Of a stretch of 64,000 nt of DNA, positions 1 to 7,400 are shown in pieces (within the stretch, counting starts at the first letter, position 1; each line of letters opens with the position of its first letter). The DNA comes from UBA11606 sp965243715. Its GTDB lineage: Bacteria > Actinomycetota > Acidimicrobiia > Acidimicrobiales > Aldehydirespiratoraceae. The stretch is taken from positions 682,001-746,000 of the forward strand of contig CBDEVU010000017.1 in assembly GCA_965243715.1 (NCBI GenBank). The letters are read 5' to 3'. Below the pieces are notes generated by a model. The model made no database searches. It worked only from the letters and a program-made list of their open reading frames with translations, and was not told the origin of the DNA. The translations under genes were made by a program, and so were the position numbers.

Positions 1-147
1 ACGGTTCGATCCGTTGGCGCTGTTACCGGGAACCCCGGCCAGCACAAGCAGGGGAACGGTCATGCTCGAACCGCCACCGGCCACAGCATTTATGGCGCCC
101 GCGAAGGTACCGCCGACCACCAAAAGGGCTGCCTCCCACCACTCCAT
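1..147 (-). CDS. TauE/SafE-family sulfite/anion exporter (partial, N-terminus only)
   Basis: Only the first 49 codons lie in the window; the gene runs off the left edge. The translation begins MEWWEAALLVVGG and continues with a hydrophobic helix carrying the Gly-rich AGAINAVAGGGSS pattern followed by P-L-L, typical of the first membrane segment of TSUP (TauE/SafE) permeases. The family exports sulfite, sulfonates or similar anions; the substrate here is unknown. Two adjacent ATGs exist (150 and 147). I chose 147 because a TAGAGT -10-like hexamer at 154-159 sits 6 nt upstream, the leaderless spacing seen repeatedly here. It is divergent from the amidase gene. Confidence 0.75.
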   Translation of the reverse strand, partial: MEWWEAALLVVGGTFAGAINAVAGGGSSMTVPLLVLAGVPGNSANGSNR

Positions 148-198
148 CATCGCACTCTAGGTGTCGCGACCACGAAGGGGCATGGTTAGGGTCGGAGC

Positions 199-1611
199 AT
201 GGTTGATCTCGAACTGGCCTACCTTTCCGCCGGAGAGCAGGCTCGGCGCGTCGCTTGCCGCGACATCTCGCCGGTCGAACTCGTCGACAACGCGCTCGCT
301 CGCAGCGCCGAAGTCAACAACTCACTGAACTGCTTTTGCTTTATGTGGGACGACGAGGCCCGCGCCGCGGCCCGGCGAGCCGCCGATGCCATCACCAACG
401 GCGACCAACTCGGTGTGTTGCACGGTGTTCCCATTGCGCTGAAGGACACCACGCCGACCGCGGGCCACCGCACCACGCTCGGCTCCTACAGCCACGAGCA
501 CTGGGTTCCCCAACATGATGGCGCTATTGCCGCGGCCCTGCAGCGCGCCGGGGCCATCGTGATCGCCAAAACCACCACGCCCGAGTTCGCCCATAGCCTG
601 GTGACCGAGAGTCCGCTGTGGGGAGTTACCCGCAACCCTTGGAACACCGACCTCTCCACCGGCGGATCATCAGGCGGGTCGGGGGCGGCGGTGGCCTCCG
701 GATGCGTAGCACTGGCCGAGGGGTCGGACATGGGAGGGTCGGTACGGATTCCCGCTGCCTGGTGCGGGGTCGTGGGTTTGAAGCCGGGTCTTGGTCGAAT
801 CCCGATGGACGCACTCCCCGCTTTGTTCGACACGATCTCGCATCACGGACCGCTCGCTCGATGCGTCGACGATGCCCGATTGTTCCTGAGCGCCACCCAA
901 GGCCCCGACGAAACCGACCCGCTCTCGGTTACCGCTCCGCTCGCCCTGGCCGAACCCCTCGTCCCCGATGTTCGCGGTAAGCGCATCGGGTTCAGCATGG
1001 ACCTCGACGACTGGTACATAGCTCCTGGCGTGGCCGCCGCGGTGCAAGCCGCGGCCGACGCGCTCGCCGACGCAGGCGCACAAATCGTGGAGGTCCACCC
1101 GCGGTTCAGCGGCGTCGAGGAACAAGATTGGAACAAGCTGTGGGAAGTTTTCATGGCCACCTACTACGGCCATCTCGTGGCCGACTTCGGCGAGCGCATG
1201 GATCCCCACGTTGTCGACCTCATCGAGCGGGGCTTTGCCATGTCTGCCGTCGAGTACAAAAAGGTCGAGTACACACGCACGGATCTGTGGCGACGGATGA
1301 GCCCGATTCTTGAGCAGAACGACGCCTTTTTGTGCCCTACGATGGCGACTGGCCCGATCCCGGCCTCGATTTCAGACTGGAATCCCTCGGCGCCTGACGA
1401 TGGCCGCAACTACGACCCGGATATGACCGCTGTATGGAACCTGATTTCGCCGTGCCCTGTGCTGACCGTTCCGTGCGGCCTAGATGATAGCGGCATGCCG
1501 GTAGGGGCTCAGCTTGTCGGACGGCGGTGGGATGAATTGGGCCTGCTGCGGGTAGGCCGCGCCCTCGAAGCCGTCGTCGGCCCCATCGGGCGCCCACCGC
1601 TCCCCCGATGA
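199..1611 (+). CDS. Amidase signature family hydrolase
   Basis: A 470-residue protein of the amidase-signature (AS) family, which hydrolyses C-N bonds of amides using a Ser-cisSer-Lys triad. The triad is visible with family spacing: Lys82 (in ALKD), cis-Ser157 in the GGSSGGS loop, and nucleophile Ser181 in GSDMGGSVRIPA. It is unlikely to be GatA because no gatB or gatC is nearby and the C-terminal half (residues 250-470) resembles free-standing amidases. The ATG is preceded by TAGGGT at 187-192, 6 nt upstream, suggesting a leaderless mRNA. Its stop overlaps the start of the MFS gene by 4 nt (ATGA), so the two are probably co-expressed, perhaps uptake plus hydrolysis of an amide. The substrate cannot be read from sequence. 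Confidence 0.88.
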   Translation: MVDLELAYLSAGEQARRVACRDISPVELVDNALARSAEVNNSLNCFCFMWDDEARAAARRAADAITNGDQLGVLHGVPIALKDTTPTAGHRTTLGSYSHEHWVPQHDGAIAAALQRAGAIVIAKTTTPEFAHSLVTESPLWGVTRNPWNTDLSTGGSSGGSGAAVASGCVALAEGSDMGGSVRIPAAWCGVVGLKPGLGRIPMDALPALFDTISHHGPLARCVDDARLFLSATQGPDETDPLSVTAPLALAEPLVPDVRGKRIGFSMDLDDWYIAPGVAAAVQAAADALADAGAQIVEVHPRFSGVEEQDWNKLWEVFMATYYGHLVADFGERMDPHVVDLIERGFAMSAVEYKKVEYTRTDLWRRMSPILEQNDAFLCPTMATGPIPASISDWNPSAPDDGRNYDPDMTAVWNLISPCPVLTVPCGLDDSGMPVGAQLVGRRWDELGLLRVGRALEAVVGPIGRPPLPR

Positions 1612-2822
1612 CCGCTTGGTTAGTTGGCCCGCCTCGGGTTTTTGACGGCTGGAAGGTCGTCGCCGCGGTCTTCGTACTGCTCATGATCCACGCCGGGCTC
1701 GGCTTCTACGGACTGGCGGTCTTCCTAGAGGCGATTACCGAGGAGCAAGGCCTCTCCACCACGTCAGTTTCCTTCGCCACCTCGATCTATTTCGTGACCG
1801 GAGCGGCGGTCGGGCGGATAATTGCGCCGCTGATCGAACGGCGAGATATCCGGCTCGTGGTGGGAGCGGGTGGGGTCATCGCGGCGATCGGACTCTGGTT
1901 CATCGGCCAAGCAACCGATCTCACTAGCCTCTACGCCAGCTACATCCTCTTCGCCGTCGGAACAGCGATGAGCGGCTTGGTTCCCGGCACTACCCTCATC
2001 ACCCGCTGGTTCCAAACCCGTCGCTCGGTTGCGCTTTCCATCGCCTCAACGGGTCTGTCCGTTGGTGGTCTCACTATCACCGTCGCCGCAGCACAACTAA
2101 TCGACAGCCGAGGCATGCGCGCCGCGTCACCTTGGCTCGCGATGATGTATCTCGTCTTCGTGGGCATCTCACTCCTAGGGCTTTGGCCCGATCCGACAGC
2201 GCGAGGCCAACGACCCGACGGAGCCGGCCCCGATGACCCGGGGGCATCGGCAACGCTAAACGGAACGACTTACGAGGAGGCCGTCCGCAGTCGGTTTTTT
2301 ATCCTCGTGACCGCGGCCTTCGTCGCGACCATGGGGGCCCAGGTCGGTGGGATCGCACACCTCGCCAAACTCGGTACCGAACGAGCCAACGACGGAACCG
2401 GAACGCTGCTGCTGTCCACAATCGCCCTTACGTCGGTCCTCGCCCGACTGGCGGGCGGGGTCGCCGCCGGACGGGTGCAGTTGCTTCGCCTCACCGCGGC
2501 CTTCTCCCTGGCCCAAGCCTTAGCCCTGCTTTGGCTGAGCCTGGCTCCTTCCCAAACCCTGCTAATCCTTGGCGCCATCTTCTTCGGAGCCACGATCGGC
2601 AACCTCTTGATGCTCCATCCCCTCCTCCTCGCCGACCAGTTTGGTGTCGCTAACTACCCTCGCATCTTTTCGCTATCGCAGTTGATAATGATGGGCCTTG
2701 GTGTCGCGGGAGGGCCTTATCTCCTGGGTGCCCTGCACGACCTTGTCAACTATCGGGCCAGTTACTTAGTCGCCGCCGCCCTCAGCACCACAGGCGGAGC
2801 CATCTTCTTCGCCGCCCGCTAG
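1608..2822 (+). CDS. Major facilitator superfamily transporter
   Basis: A 404-residue integral membrane protein with about 12 hydrophobic segments, beginning with FDGWKVVAAVFVLL, a start typical of the oxalate/formate-antiporter and monocarboxylate-like MFS groups. A central loop near residues 195-225 rich in Pro, Asp and Gly separates the two six-helix bundles. It starts inside the stop of the upstream amidase (ATGA at 1608-1611), so translational coupling is likely and the transporter may import the amidase substrate or export its product. The substrate is unknown. Confidence 0.85.
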   Translation: MTAWLVGPPRVFDGWKVVAAVFVLLMIHAGLGFYGLAVFLEAITEEQGLSTTSVSFATSIYFVTGAAVGRIIAPLIERRDIRLVVGAGGVIAAIGLWFIGQATDLTSLYASYILFAVGTAMSGLVPGTTLITRWFQTRRSVALSIASTGLSVGGLTITVAAAQLIDSRGMRAASPWLAMMYLVFVGISLLGLWPDPTARGQRPDGAGPDDPGASATLNGTTYEEAVRSRFFILVTAAFVATMGAQVGGIAHLAKLGTERANDGTGTLLLSTIALTSVLARLAGGVAAGRVQLLRLTAAFSLAQALALLWLSLAPSQTLLILGAIFFGATIGNLLMLHPLLLADQFGVANYPRIFSLSQLIMMGLGVAGGPYLLGALHDLVNYRASYLVAAALSTTGGAIFFAAR

Positions 2823-2879
2823 AGTCCCCCTCGGACTAGGCGTCCCCGGCGCCGCGACTAGTTGCTTGGACCATAACCC

Positions 2880-4247
2880 TTGATCGACCTGCCTATCCCT
2901 GACGCTTGCCTCTCGGTCGTGGTGCCGTGCTACAACGAGGTTGACACGGTCGCTACTTTGTTGAAACGCGTTCTTGATGAACCCTGCGTGGCCGAAGTCA
3001 TCGTCGTTGATGACTGTTCGACCGATGGCTCTACCGACATCATTGCCTCCTTCACCGACTCGAGGGTCCGCGTTCTCCACCAACCGTTTAATATGGGCAA
3101 GGGCGCGGCTTTGCAGCGGGGGTTCCTCGAAGCAACTGCGGATTATGTTGTCGTGCAGGACGCCGATCTCGAGTACGACCCATCGGAATTTTCGCGCCTC
3201 CTCCAGCCCTTGGTGAAGGACCTTGCCGATGTCGTCTACGGTTCGCGATTTCTAACGACGAGCGCTCATCGGGTGCTTTATTTCTGGCATTCAGTCGGCA
3301 ATCGGCTGCTCACCTTGCTGTCCAACACGTTCACCAACGTGAATCTGACCGACATGGAAACCTGTTACAAGGCTTTCCGTCGAGAAGCCATCCAACAAAT
3401 TGATCTTCAAGAAGATCGGTTTGGCACCGACCCCGAAATTACCGCCAAACTCGCGGCTGGGGGCTGGCGAATCTGGGAAGTCGGTATTTCCTATTCAGGT
3501 CGCACCTACGAAGAGGGCAAGAAGATCGGTTTCCGCGACGCCGTGCGAGCCAGCTACTGCATTCTCCGCTACTCACGGACCGGCAATCGGTTGGCCCGAA
3601 GTTCGACCGCTCGCTCTCGTGACAACGGCCTCGACGCCGCTCACCATTCGACTACCGTTTCTCCTCTGGCCGAGACCGAGTCCTATACCGATCACCTTGT
3701 CGATCAGTTGGACCCGTGGCTCCACGGGCGGATTCACCCGATCGGCGCGGGCCTTGGACCACTGACTTCGCGGCTCTCAACTCGGGGCTACCAGGTAGTG
3801 ACTCCAGAACCCGACACGATAGTAGCCGATACCATCGTTTTGGCAAACACGCTCGAACATGTAGAAGACGATCTTGAGATGCTGCGGCGAATCTACGATT
3901 CAGTTCGTCTTGGCGGTTCGGTTGTGATCCTCGTTCCCGCTCACGAAGCGCTTTACGGTAAGCACGACCGAGTTATCGGTCGCTACCGTCGCTACCGCCG
4001 CACGCAACTCGTTAATCGAGTATCCACGGCCGGATTCATCGTCGAACATGCCGCGTACATCAACGCTCCCGGCGCCGCCCTCTGGCTGATCGGGCGACGA
4101 TTCCTTCGCCGGACTCCGAAGGCTGACGGACCGTCTCCCCTCTTTGATCGAATCATCCTCCCGTCCGTGAAAAAATGCGACGCTCGATTTGACCTGCCGT
4201 TTGGACAGTCGCTCATCGTCGTAGGGCGGAAGGTGGCGGTAAACTGA
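2880..4247 (+). CDS. Fusion of family 2 glycosyltransferase and degenerate SAM-methyltransferase-like domain
   Basis: A 455-residue protein. Residues 10-235 are a GT2 (GT-A fold) glycosyltransferase of the dolichol-phosphate-mannose-synthase type: LSVVVPCYNE near 11-20, VVDDCSTDGS near 42-51, and the metal-binding QDADLEYDP with Asp94 and Asp96. Residues 265-450 resemble a class I methyltransferase: a Gly-rich GAGLG, then VLANTLEHVEDD and a LGGSVVILVPAHEALYG segment. The stretch between motif I and the ANTLEH motif is much shorter than usual, and the acidic residue ending strand beta-2 is not obvious, so SAM binding is doubtful. The only start in reach is TTG at 2880, without a clear ribosome site. 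Likely role: glycosylation of a lipid carrier or cell-surface glycan. Confidence 0.75.
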   Translation: MIDLPIPDACLSVVVPCYNEVDTVATLLKRVLDEPCVAEVIVVDDCSTDGSTDIIASFTDSRVRVLHQPFNMGKGAALQRGFLEATADYVVVQDADLEYDPSEFSRLLQPLVKDLADVVYGSRFLTTSAHRVLYFWHSVGNRLLTLLSNTFTNVNLTDMETCYKAFRREAIQQIDLQEDRFGTDPEITAKLAAGGWRIWEVGISYSGRTYEEGKKIGFRDAVRASYCILRYSRTGNRLARSSTARSRDNGLDAAHHSTTVSPLAETESYTDHLVDQLDPWLHGRIHPIGAGLGPLTSRLSTRGYQVVTPEPDTIVADTIVLANTLEHVEDDLEMLRRIYDSVRLGGSVVILVPAHEALYGKHDRVIGRYRRYRRTQLVNRVSTAGFIVEHAAYINAPGAALWLIGRRFLRRTPKADGPSPLFDRIILPSVKKCDARFDLPFGQSLIVVGRKVAVN

Positions 4248-4253
4248 GTTACC

Positions 4254-4970
4254 ATGAACTCGGCGCCTTCAGATCCAGCCTTGAATCAAACCGAGACGTG
4301 TCGTCCCCTGTTTGAGGCGGCCGCGTTGGGGACGCTCACGTGGGCGTGGGAAACCTTTGGCCTTCGGTGTTGTGTCTTATCGTCGATGCAAGACACTGCG
4401 GTTATTGAACTGGCAATGCGGGTCAACCCTCAGTTTCCGGTGGCGTTTATCGACACCGGCTTTCACTTTCCCGAGACCAAGCAGACATTGCAGGCGGTCC
4501 AGGACCGCTACGGTATTACCGTCGAGGTCTTCGGCCCTCCCTCGCGACCGCGGTCACGGATCGAGCCGGGGCAGTGCTGTGACAGCAAAGTTGATCTGCT
4601 GGAGGAAGCCCTCCAAAATCGCGACGCGTGGGTAAGCGGCATCCGTCGCTCTCAAACCGAACACCGCCGCTCCGCGGCCGTTATAGATCGCGACCAGATG
4701 GGTCGAACCAAAGTCAACCCGATCATCGAATGGGCAGACTCCGAACACGATCGTTTCGTCACCGACAACGACTTGGTCCGAAACCCGTTGCTGGCCCAAG
4801 GCTACACCTCAATCGGATGCACCGTGTGTACTGCGGCGACCAAAGAAGGCGACGATCCAAGAGCGGGTCGCTGGCCAGGAACAGAACGCGTCGAGTGCGG
4901 GCTTCACCTTCCCGCGTCCGGTACCAACGGTTCTGCGTCCGGTACCAACGGTTCTGCGTCAACAAAGTGA
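4254..4970 (+). CDS. cysH: Assimilatory adenylyl-sulfate (APS) reductase
   Basis: A 238-residue PAPS/APS-reductase family protein that reduces activated sulfate to sulfite. The PP-loop-like region VLSSMQDTAVIE is near 41-52. Cys108-Cys109 and Cys189-x2-Cys192 are the four [4Fe-4S] ligands that mark the APS-using type, and catalytic Cys215 lies in ERVECGLH. The protein ends in an ASGTNGS tail made by an exact 21-bp tandem duplication (4914-4934 and 4935-4955). The start ATG is preceded by TAAACT, 8 nt upstream. The gene overlaps the following dehydrogenase (GTGA at 4967-4970). No other sulfate-assimilation gene is visible in the window, apart from the possible sulfite exporter at the left edge. 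Confidence 0.9.
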   Translation: MNSAPSDPALNQTETCRPLFEAAALGTLTWAWETFGLRCCVLSSMQDTAVIELAMRVNPQFPVAFIDTGFHFPETKQTLQAVQDRYGITVEVFGPPSRPRSRIEPGQCCDSKVDLLEEALQNRDAWVSGIRRSQTEHRRSAAVIDRDQMGRTKVNPIIEWADSEHDRFVTDNDLVRNPLLAQGYTSIGCTVCTAATKEGDDPRAGRWPGTERVECGLHLPASGTNGSASGTNGSASTK

Positions 4971-5866
4971 AGCATCTGGTGGTGGTCGCCGACCCGATCT
5001 GTGACGAGGCAACCGCCCGCCTGGCCCAACACTTCAGCGTCACCACCCTCACCGCGGACCAACGCCTCCGCGATCACCTCCACGACGCCTCGGCGATCAT
5101 CGTGCGCTCAGCTACTCAGGTCACCGAGGACGACATCCGCGCCGCGCCGCGCCTATGCATCATCGCCCGGGCCGGGGTCGGCTTGGACAACATCGACCAG
5201 GCCGCGGCCAAGCGGGCGGGGATCATGGTTTCCAACACCCCCGACGCCAACTCCGTCTCCGCCGCGGAGCACACGCTCGCCTTAATCTTGGCCATTGCCC
5301 GTCACATCCCCCAAGCCAACGCCACTCTCCGGCGAAAACAATGGAACCGCGGTGACTTCGTAGGTGTCGAACTCGCAGGAAAAACCCTCGTCGTGATCGG
5401 CCTCGGCCGAATCGGGCAACTCGTCGCCGAACGCGCCCATGCGTTTGGTATGAACATCACTAGTTACGACCCCGCTGTGGCCACCGTCCCCTCCTGGATC
5501 AACCGAGCCCCGCAGCTTTTCGACGCTATCAGCACCGCCGACTTCGTGACGGTTCACACTCCCCTCAACCCGTCCACCAAGTCCATCATCGGCGAAACCG
5601 AACTTCGCACTATGCGGCGCGGGGTCCGCTTGGTGAACACCGCCCGCGGCGGGATCATCGACGAGAGCGCGCTGCTAGACGCCCTCAACACCGGCCACGT
5701 AGCCAGCGCCGGGATCGACGTATTCAAAGACGAACCCCCAACCAACTACGACCTTGTGGCTCATCCCAACGTCGTAGCCACACCTCATCTTGGCGCCTCA
5801 ACCACCGACGCCCAGAACCGAGCCGGTCACCAAGTCGTTGACCTCATAATTGCCGCTCTCGATTAG
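4967..5866 (+). CDS. D-2-hydroxyacid dehydrogenase, short 3-phosphoglycerate dehydrogenase-like
   Basis: A 299-residue NAD-dependent D-isomer-specific 2-hydroxyacid dehydrogenase. The Rossmann motif VIGLGRIGQ is visible, along with the catalytic Arg in NTARGGIIDE, the Glu in DEPP and the His in TPHLGAST. The closest pattern is 3-phosphoglycerate dehydrogenase (first step of serine synthesis), but the protein stops right after the catalytic domain and lacks the ACT domain of long actinobacterial SerA proteins. I therefore leave the symbol open; it may act on another hydroxyacid. The GTG start at 4967 overlaps the cysH stop. The open frame extends upstream to 4628, but that part is antisense-like sequence over cysH and is not family sequence. 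Confidence 0.82.
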   Translation: MKHLVVVADPICDEATARLAQHFSVTTLTADQRLRDHLHDASAIIVRSATQVTEDDIRAAPRLCIIARAGVGLDNIDQAAAKRAGIMVSNTPDANSVSAAEHTLALILAIARHIPQANATLRRKQWNRGDFVGVELAGKTLVVIGLGRIGQLVAERAHAFGMNITSYDPAVATVPSWINRAPQLFDAISTADFVTVHTPLNPSTKSIIGETELRTMRRGVRLVNTARGGIIDESALLDALNTGHVASAGIDVFKDEPPTNYDLVAHPNVVATPHLGASTTDAQNRAGHQVVDLIIAALD

Positions 5867-5893
5867 TCCGCATTTACCTCGCTCTATCTAATA

Positions 5894-7336
5894 CTAAAAT
5901 GATTTCGCAATGTGGTTGGGAAAATATTCGGCGAACGCTTTCTCCCAGTTCGCGTATCGTTCTTCTATATATGCCGCGATACTATCTAGCTTTCTATTTT
6001 CTGATTCATCGAAGTCCGGTTTCCTAGTTTCTAACCGAGACAGAACCGCATCAATATTTAATTCAAGCAGAACTTCCTGTGTGTACCGCAAAACTTCATC
6101 AAAGTCACTAGCAGACATGCGATCAACAACCCTTTGAAACTTGCCACCGAAACTTACCTCCCTATAGTAAGGATCATGCTCGACGAAAGCCTTACCGGGA
6201 TCGATGGTCACGACTATTTGTTGTCCTTCACGATCAACCAACCATAAACGATTATCGGAGTTGTTATCGGGTTCACCAATTAGGTACTGCTGAGCCAACA
6301 TCACCGCAATCTGCCGGTGATGATAAAAGGAGTTTTTACCCAACTTGGCCTCATGCGCGTCCTCGACATACAGACAGAGCGTTAGTCGATTCTCCGTGTC
6401 ACCCCATTTAGTGACCTTTTGTCCCGCCCACTTGACCCCGGGAACGGCTACGGCGTCATCCTCAACCGTATATTTCGCACCAATGATAATGGGTTCTGCT
6501 GTAGGAAATCCCAGTTCGTCAGTAACAATAGCCGTGGCTAGCACCTTCAGATGTTCAACATCATCTCGAACGGGTTCCCTTATTACATACTTTCTTTTGG
6601 TAACACTATCCTTGACCATGGTAGTTGGATAACCCAACCAATTATTGATACCGGCGTTAATGCGAAGTCTTTTAAACCTGCACAGGGAGTTGGCCTGAAT
6701 TGCTTTAACCGCAGCTACCTGCGTACTGCCGGACAAGTCCTCGAGGTCTGAATCCATCGCCTGAGCCCACGCCCAAGGAACTAAATCGTCAATGACTTTA
6801 AGGTCTCGGTACCGACTGGCCCTATTCGTCGTCTCACGGATGAGGGGCTTTGCCTCCGCTAAATCAGCAAAAACAAACCTCTCTGTCTCGTAACAAGGCG
6901 GGTAGACAACAGCTGCTACTCCATCCTCGAACACCGCTTCAGCATTGACGGTAGCAATAAAGTAATAATTTTTTGATCCGCCTCCTCGGTACATGCCTTT
7001 TAGGGCGCCCTTTAGCGTAAGTGAATCTTTACCGATATCGATTTCTTCTTCGACTTCTCTAAACGCCGCTTCTAATGCGTCCTCTCCTCTGTCGATTCCA
7101 CCTTTAGCAAAAGACCAATGGACACCACCAAATAGACCGCTTGGGCGACGAAGAATAATCTTTCCCGTCTTCTCATCTAGGATGACAATGCCAACACGAG
7201 TATGGTAGTCGTTCAGATCAAAGCGTGAGTCAAACACTTTTTGGCCGTCTACTGGAGCGTCCTTGTCTCGCTCAAGGCTCTTAATCGCTTCACCGGAAAT
7301 TCTCGCCGCAAATTCTCTTACAGTCTTTTTATTCAT
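5894..7336 (-). CDS. Nudix hydrolase domain fused to HipA/PI3K-like kinase domain (novel architecture)
   Basis: A 480-residue protein encoded in DNA clearly richer in A+T than its neighbours. Residues 45-190 form a Nudix domain: the Nudix box runs from G79 through E85 to R93-E94 and E97-E98, with Asp in place of the last conserved Gly. Residues 225-440 look like an atypical kinase of the HipA_2/PI3K-like group: a beta-hairpin with KYVIREP (possible nucleotide-binding basic residue near 249-253), a catalytic-loop-like GEPDNNSDN at 354-362, and a metal-site motif TIDPGKAF at 377-384 comparable to IDHGxAF. Start ATG 7336 has TATATT 10 nt upstream. The frame is open further upstream, but that part overlaps the divergent ABC gene. 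The function is unknown; the kinase assignment is my inference from short motifs. Confidence 0.7.
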   Translation of the reverse strand: MNKKTVREFAARISGEAIKSLERDKDAPVDGQKVFDSRFDLNDYHTRVGIVILDEKTGKIILRRPSGLFGGVHWSFAKGGIDRGEDALEAAFREVEEEIDIGKDSLTLKGALKGMYRGGGSKNYYFIATVNAEAVFEDGVAAVVYPPCYETERFVFADLAEAKPLIRETTNRASRYRDLKVIDDLVPWAWAQAMDSDLEDLSGSTQVAAVKAIQANSLCRFKRLRINAGINNWLGYPTTMVKDSVTKRKYVIREPVRDDVEHLKVLATAIVTDELGFPTAEPIIIGAKYTVEDDAVAVPGVKWAGQKVTKWGDTENRLTLCLYVEDAHEAKLGKNSFYHHRQIAVMLAQQYLIGEPDNNSDNRLWLVDREGQQIVVTIDPGKAFVEHDPYYREVSFGGKFQRVVDRMSASDFDEVLRYTQEVLLELNIDAVLSRLETRKPDFDESENRKLDSIAAYIEERYANWEKAFAEYFPNHIAKSF

Positions 7337-7386
7337 CAGCGAGATCAATATAGCAACTACATCTGGAGTTTCCTCGCCCGAACCCG

Positions 7387-7392
7387 TAGGCT
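7387..7392 (+). promoter_or_regulatory. -10-like hexamer for leaderless ABC transporter mRNA
   Basis: TAGGCT ends 8 nt before the ATG at 7401. The same spacing recurs before many genes in the window, and it supports 7401 rather than the internal ATGs at 7422 or 7437. Confidence 0.45.
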
Positions 7393-7400
7393 CGTGAGCG

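Noticed and set aside
4628..4966. Upstream extension of the 2-hydroxyacid dehydrogenase frame
   Set aside because: It is the second frame of cysH; the family sequence begins at GTG 4967.
5894..7336. Prophage or larger genomic island around the AT-rich gene
   Set aside because: No integrase, phage structural gene or flanking repeat is visible; only one gene differs in composition.
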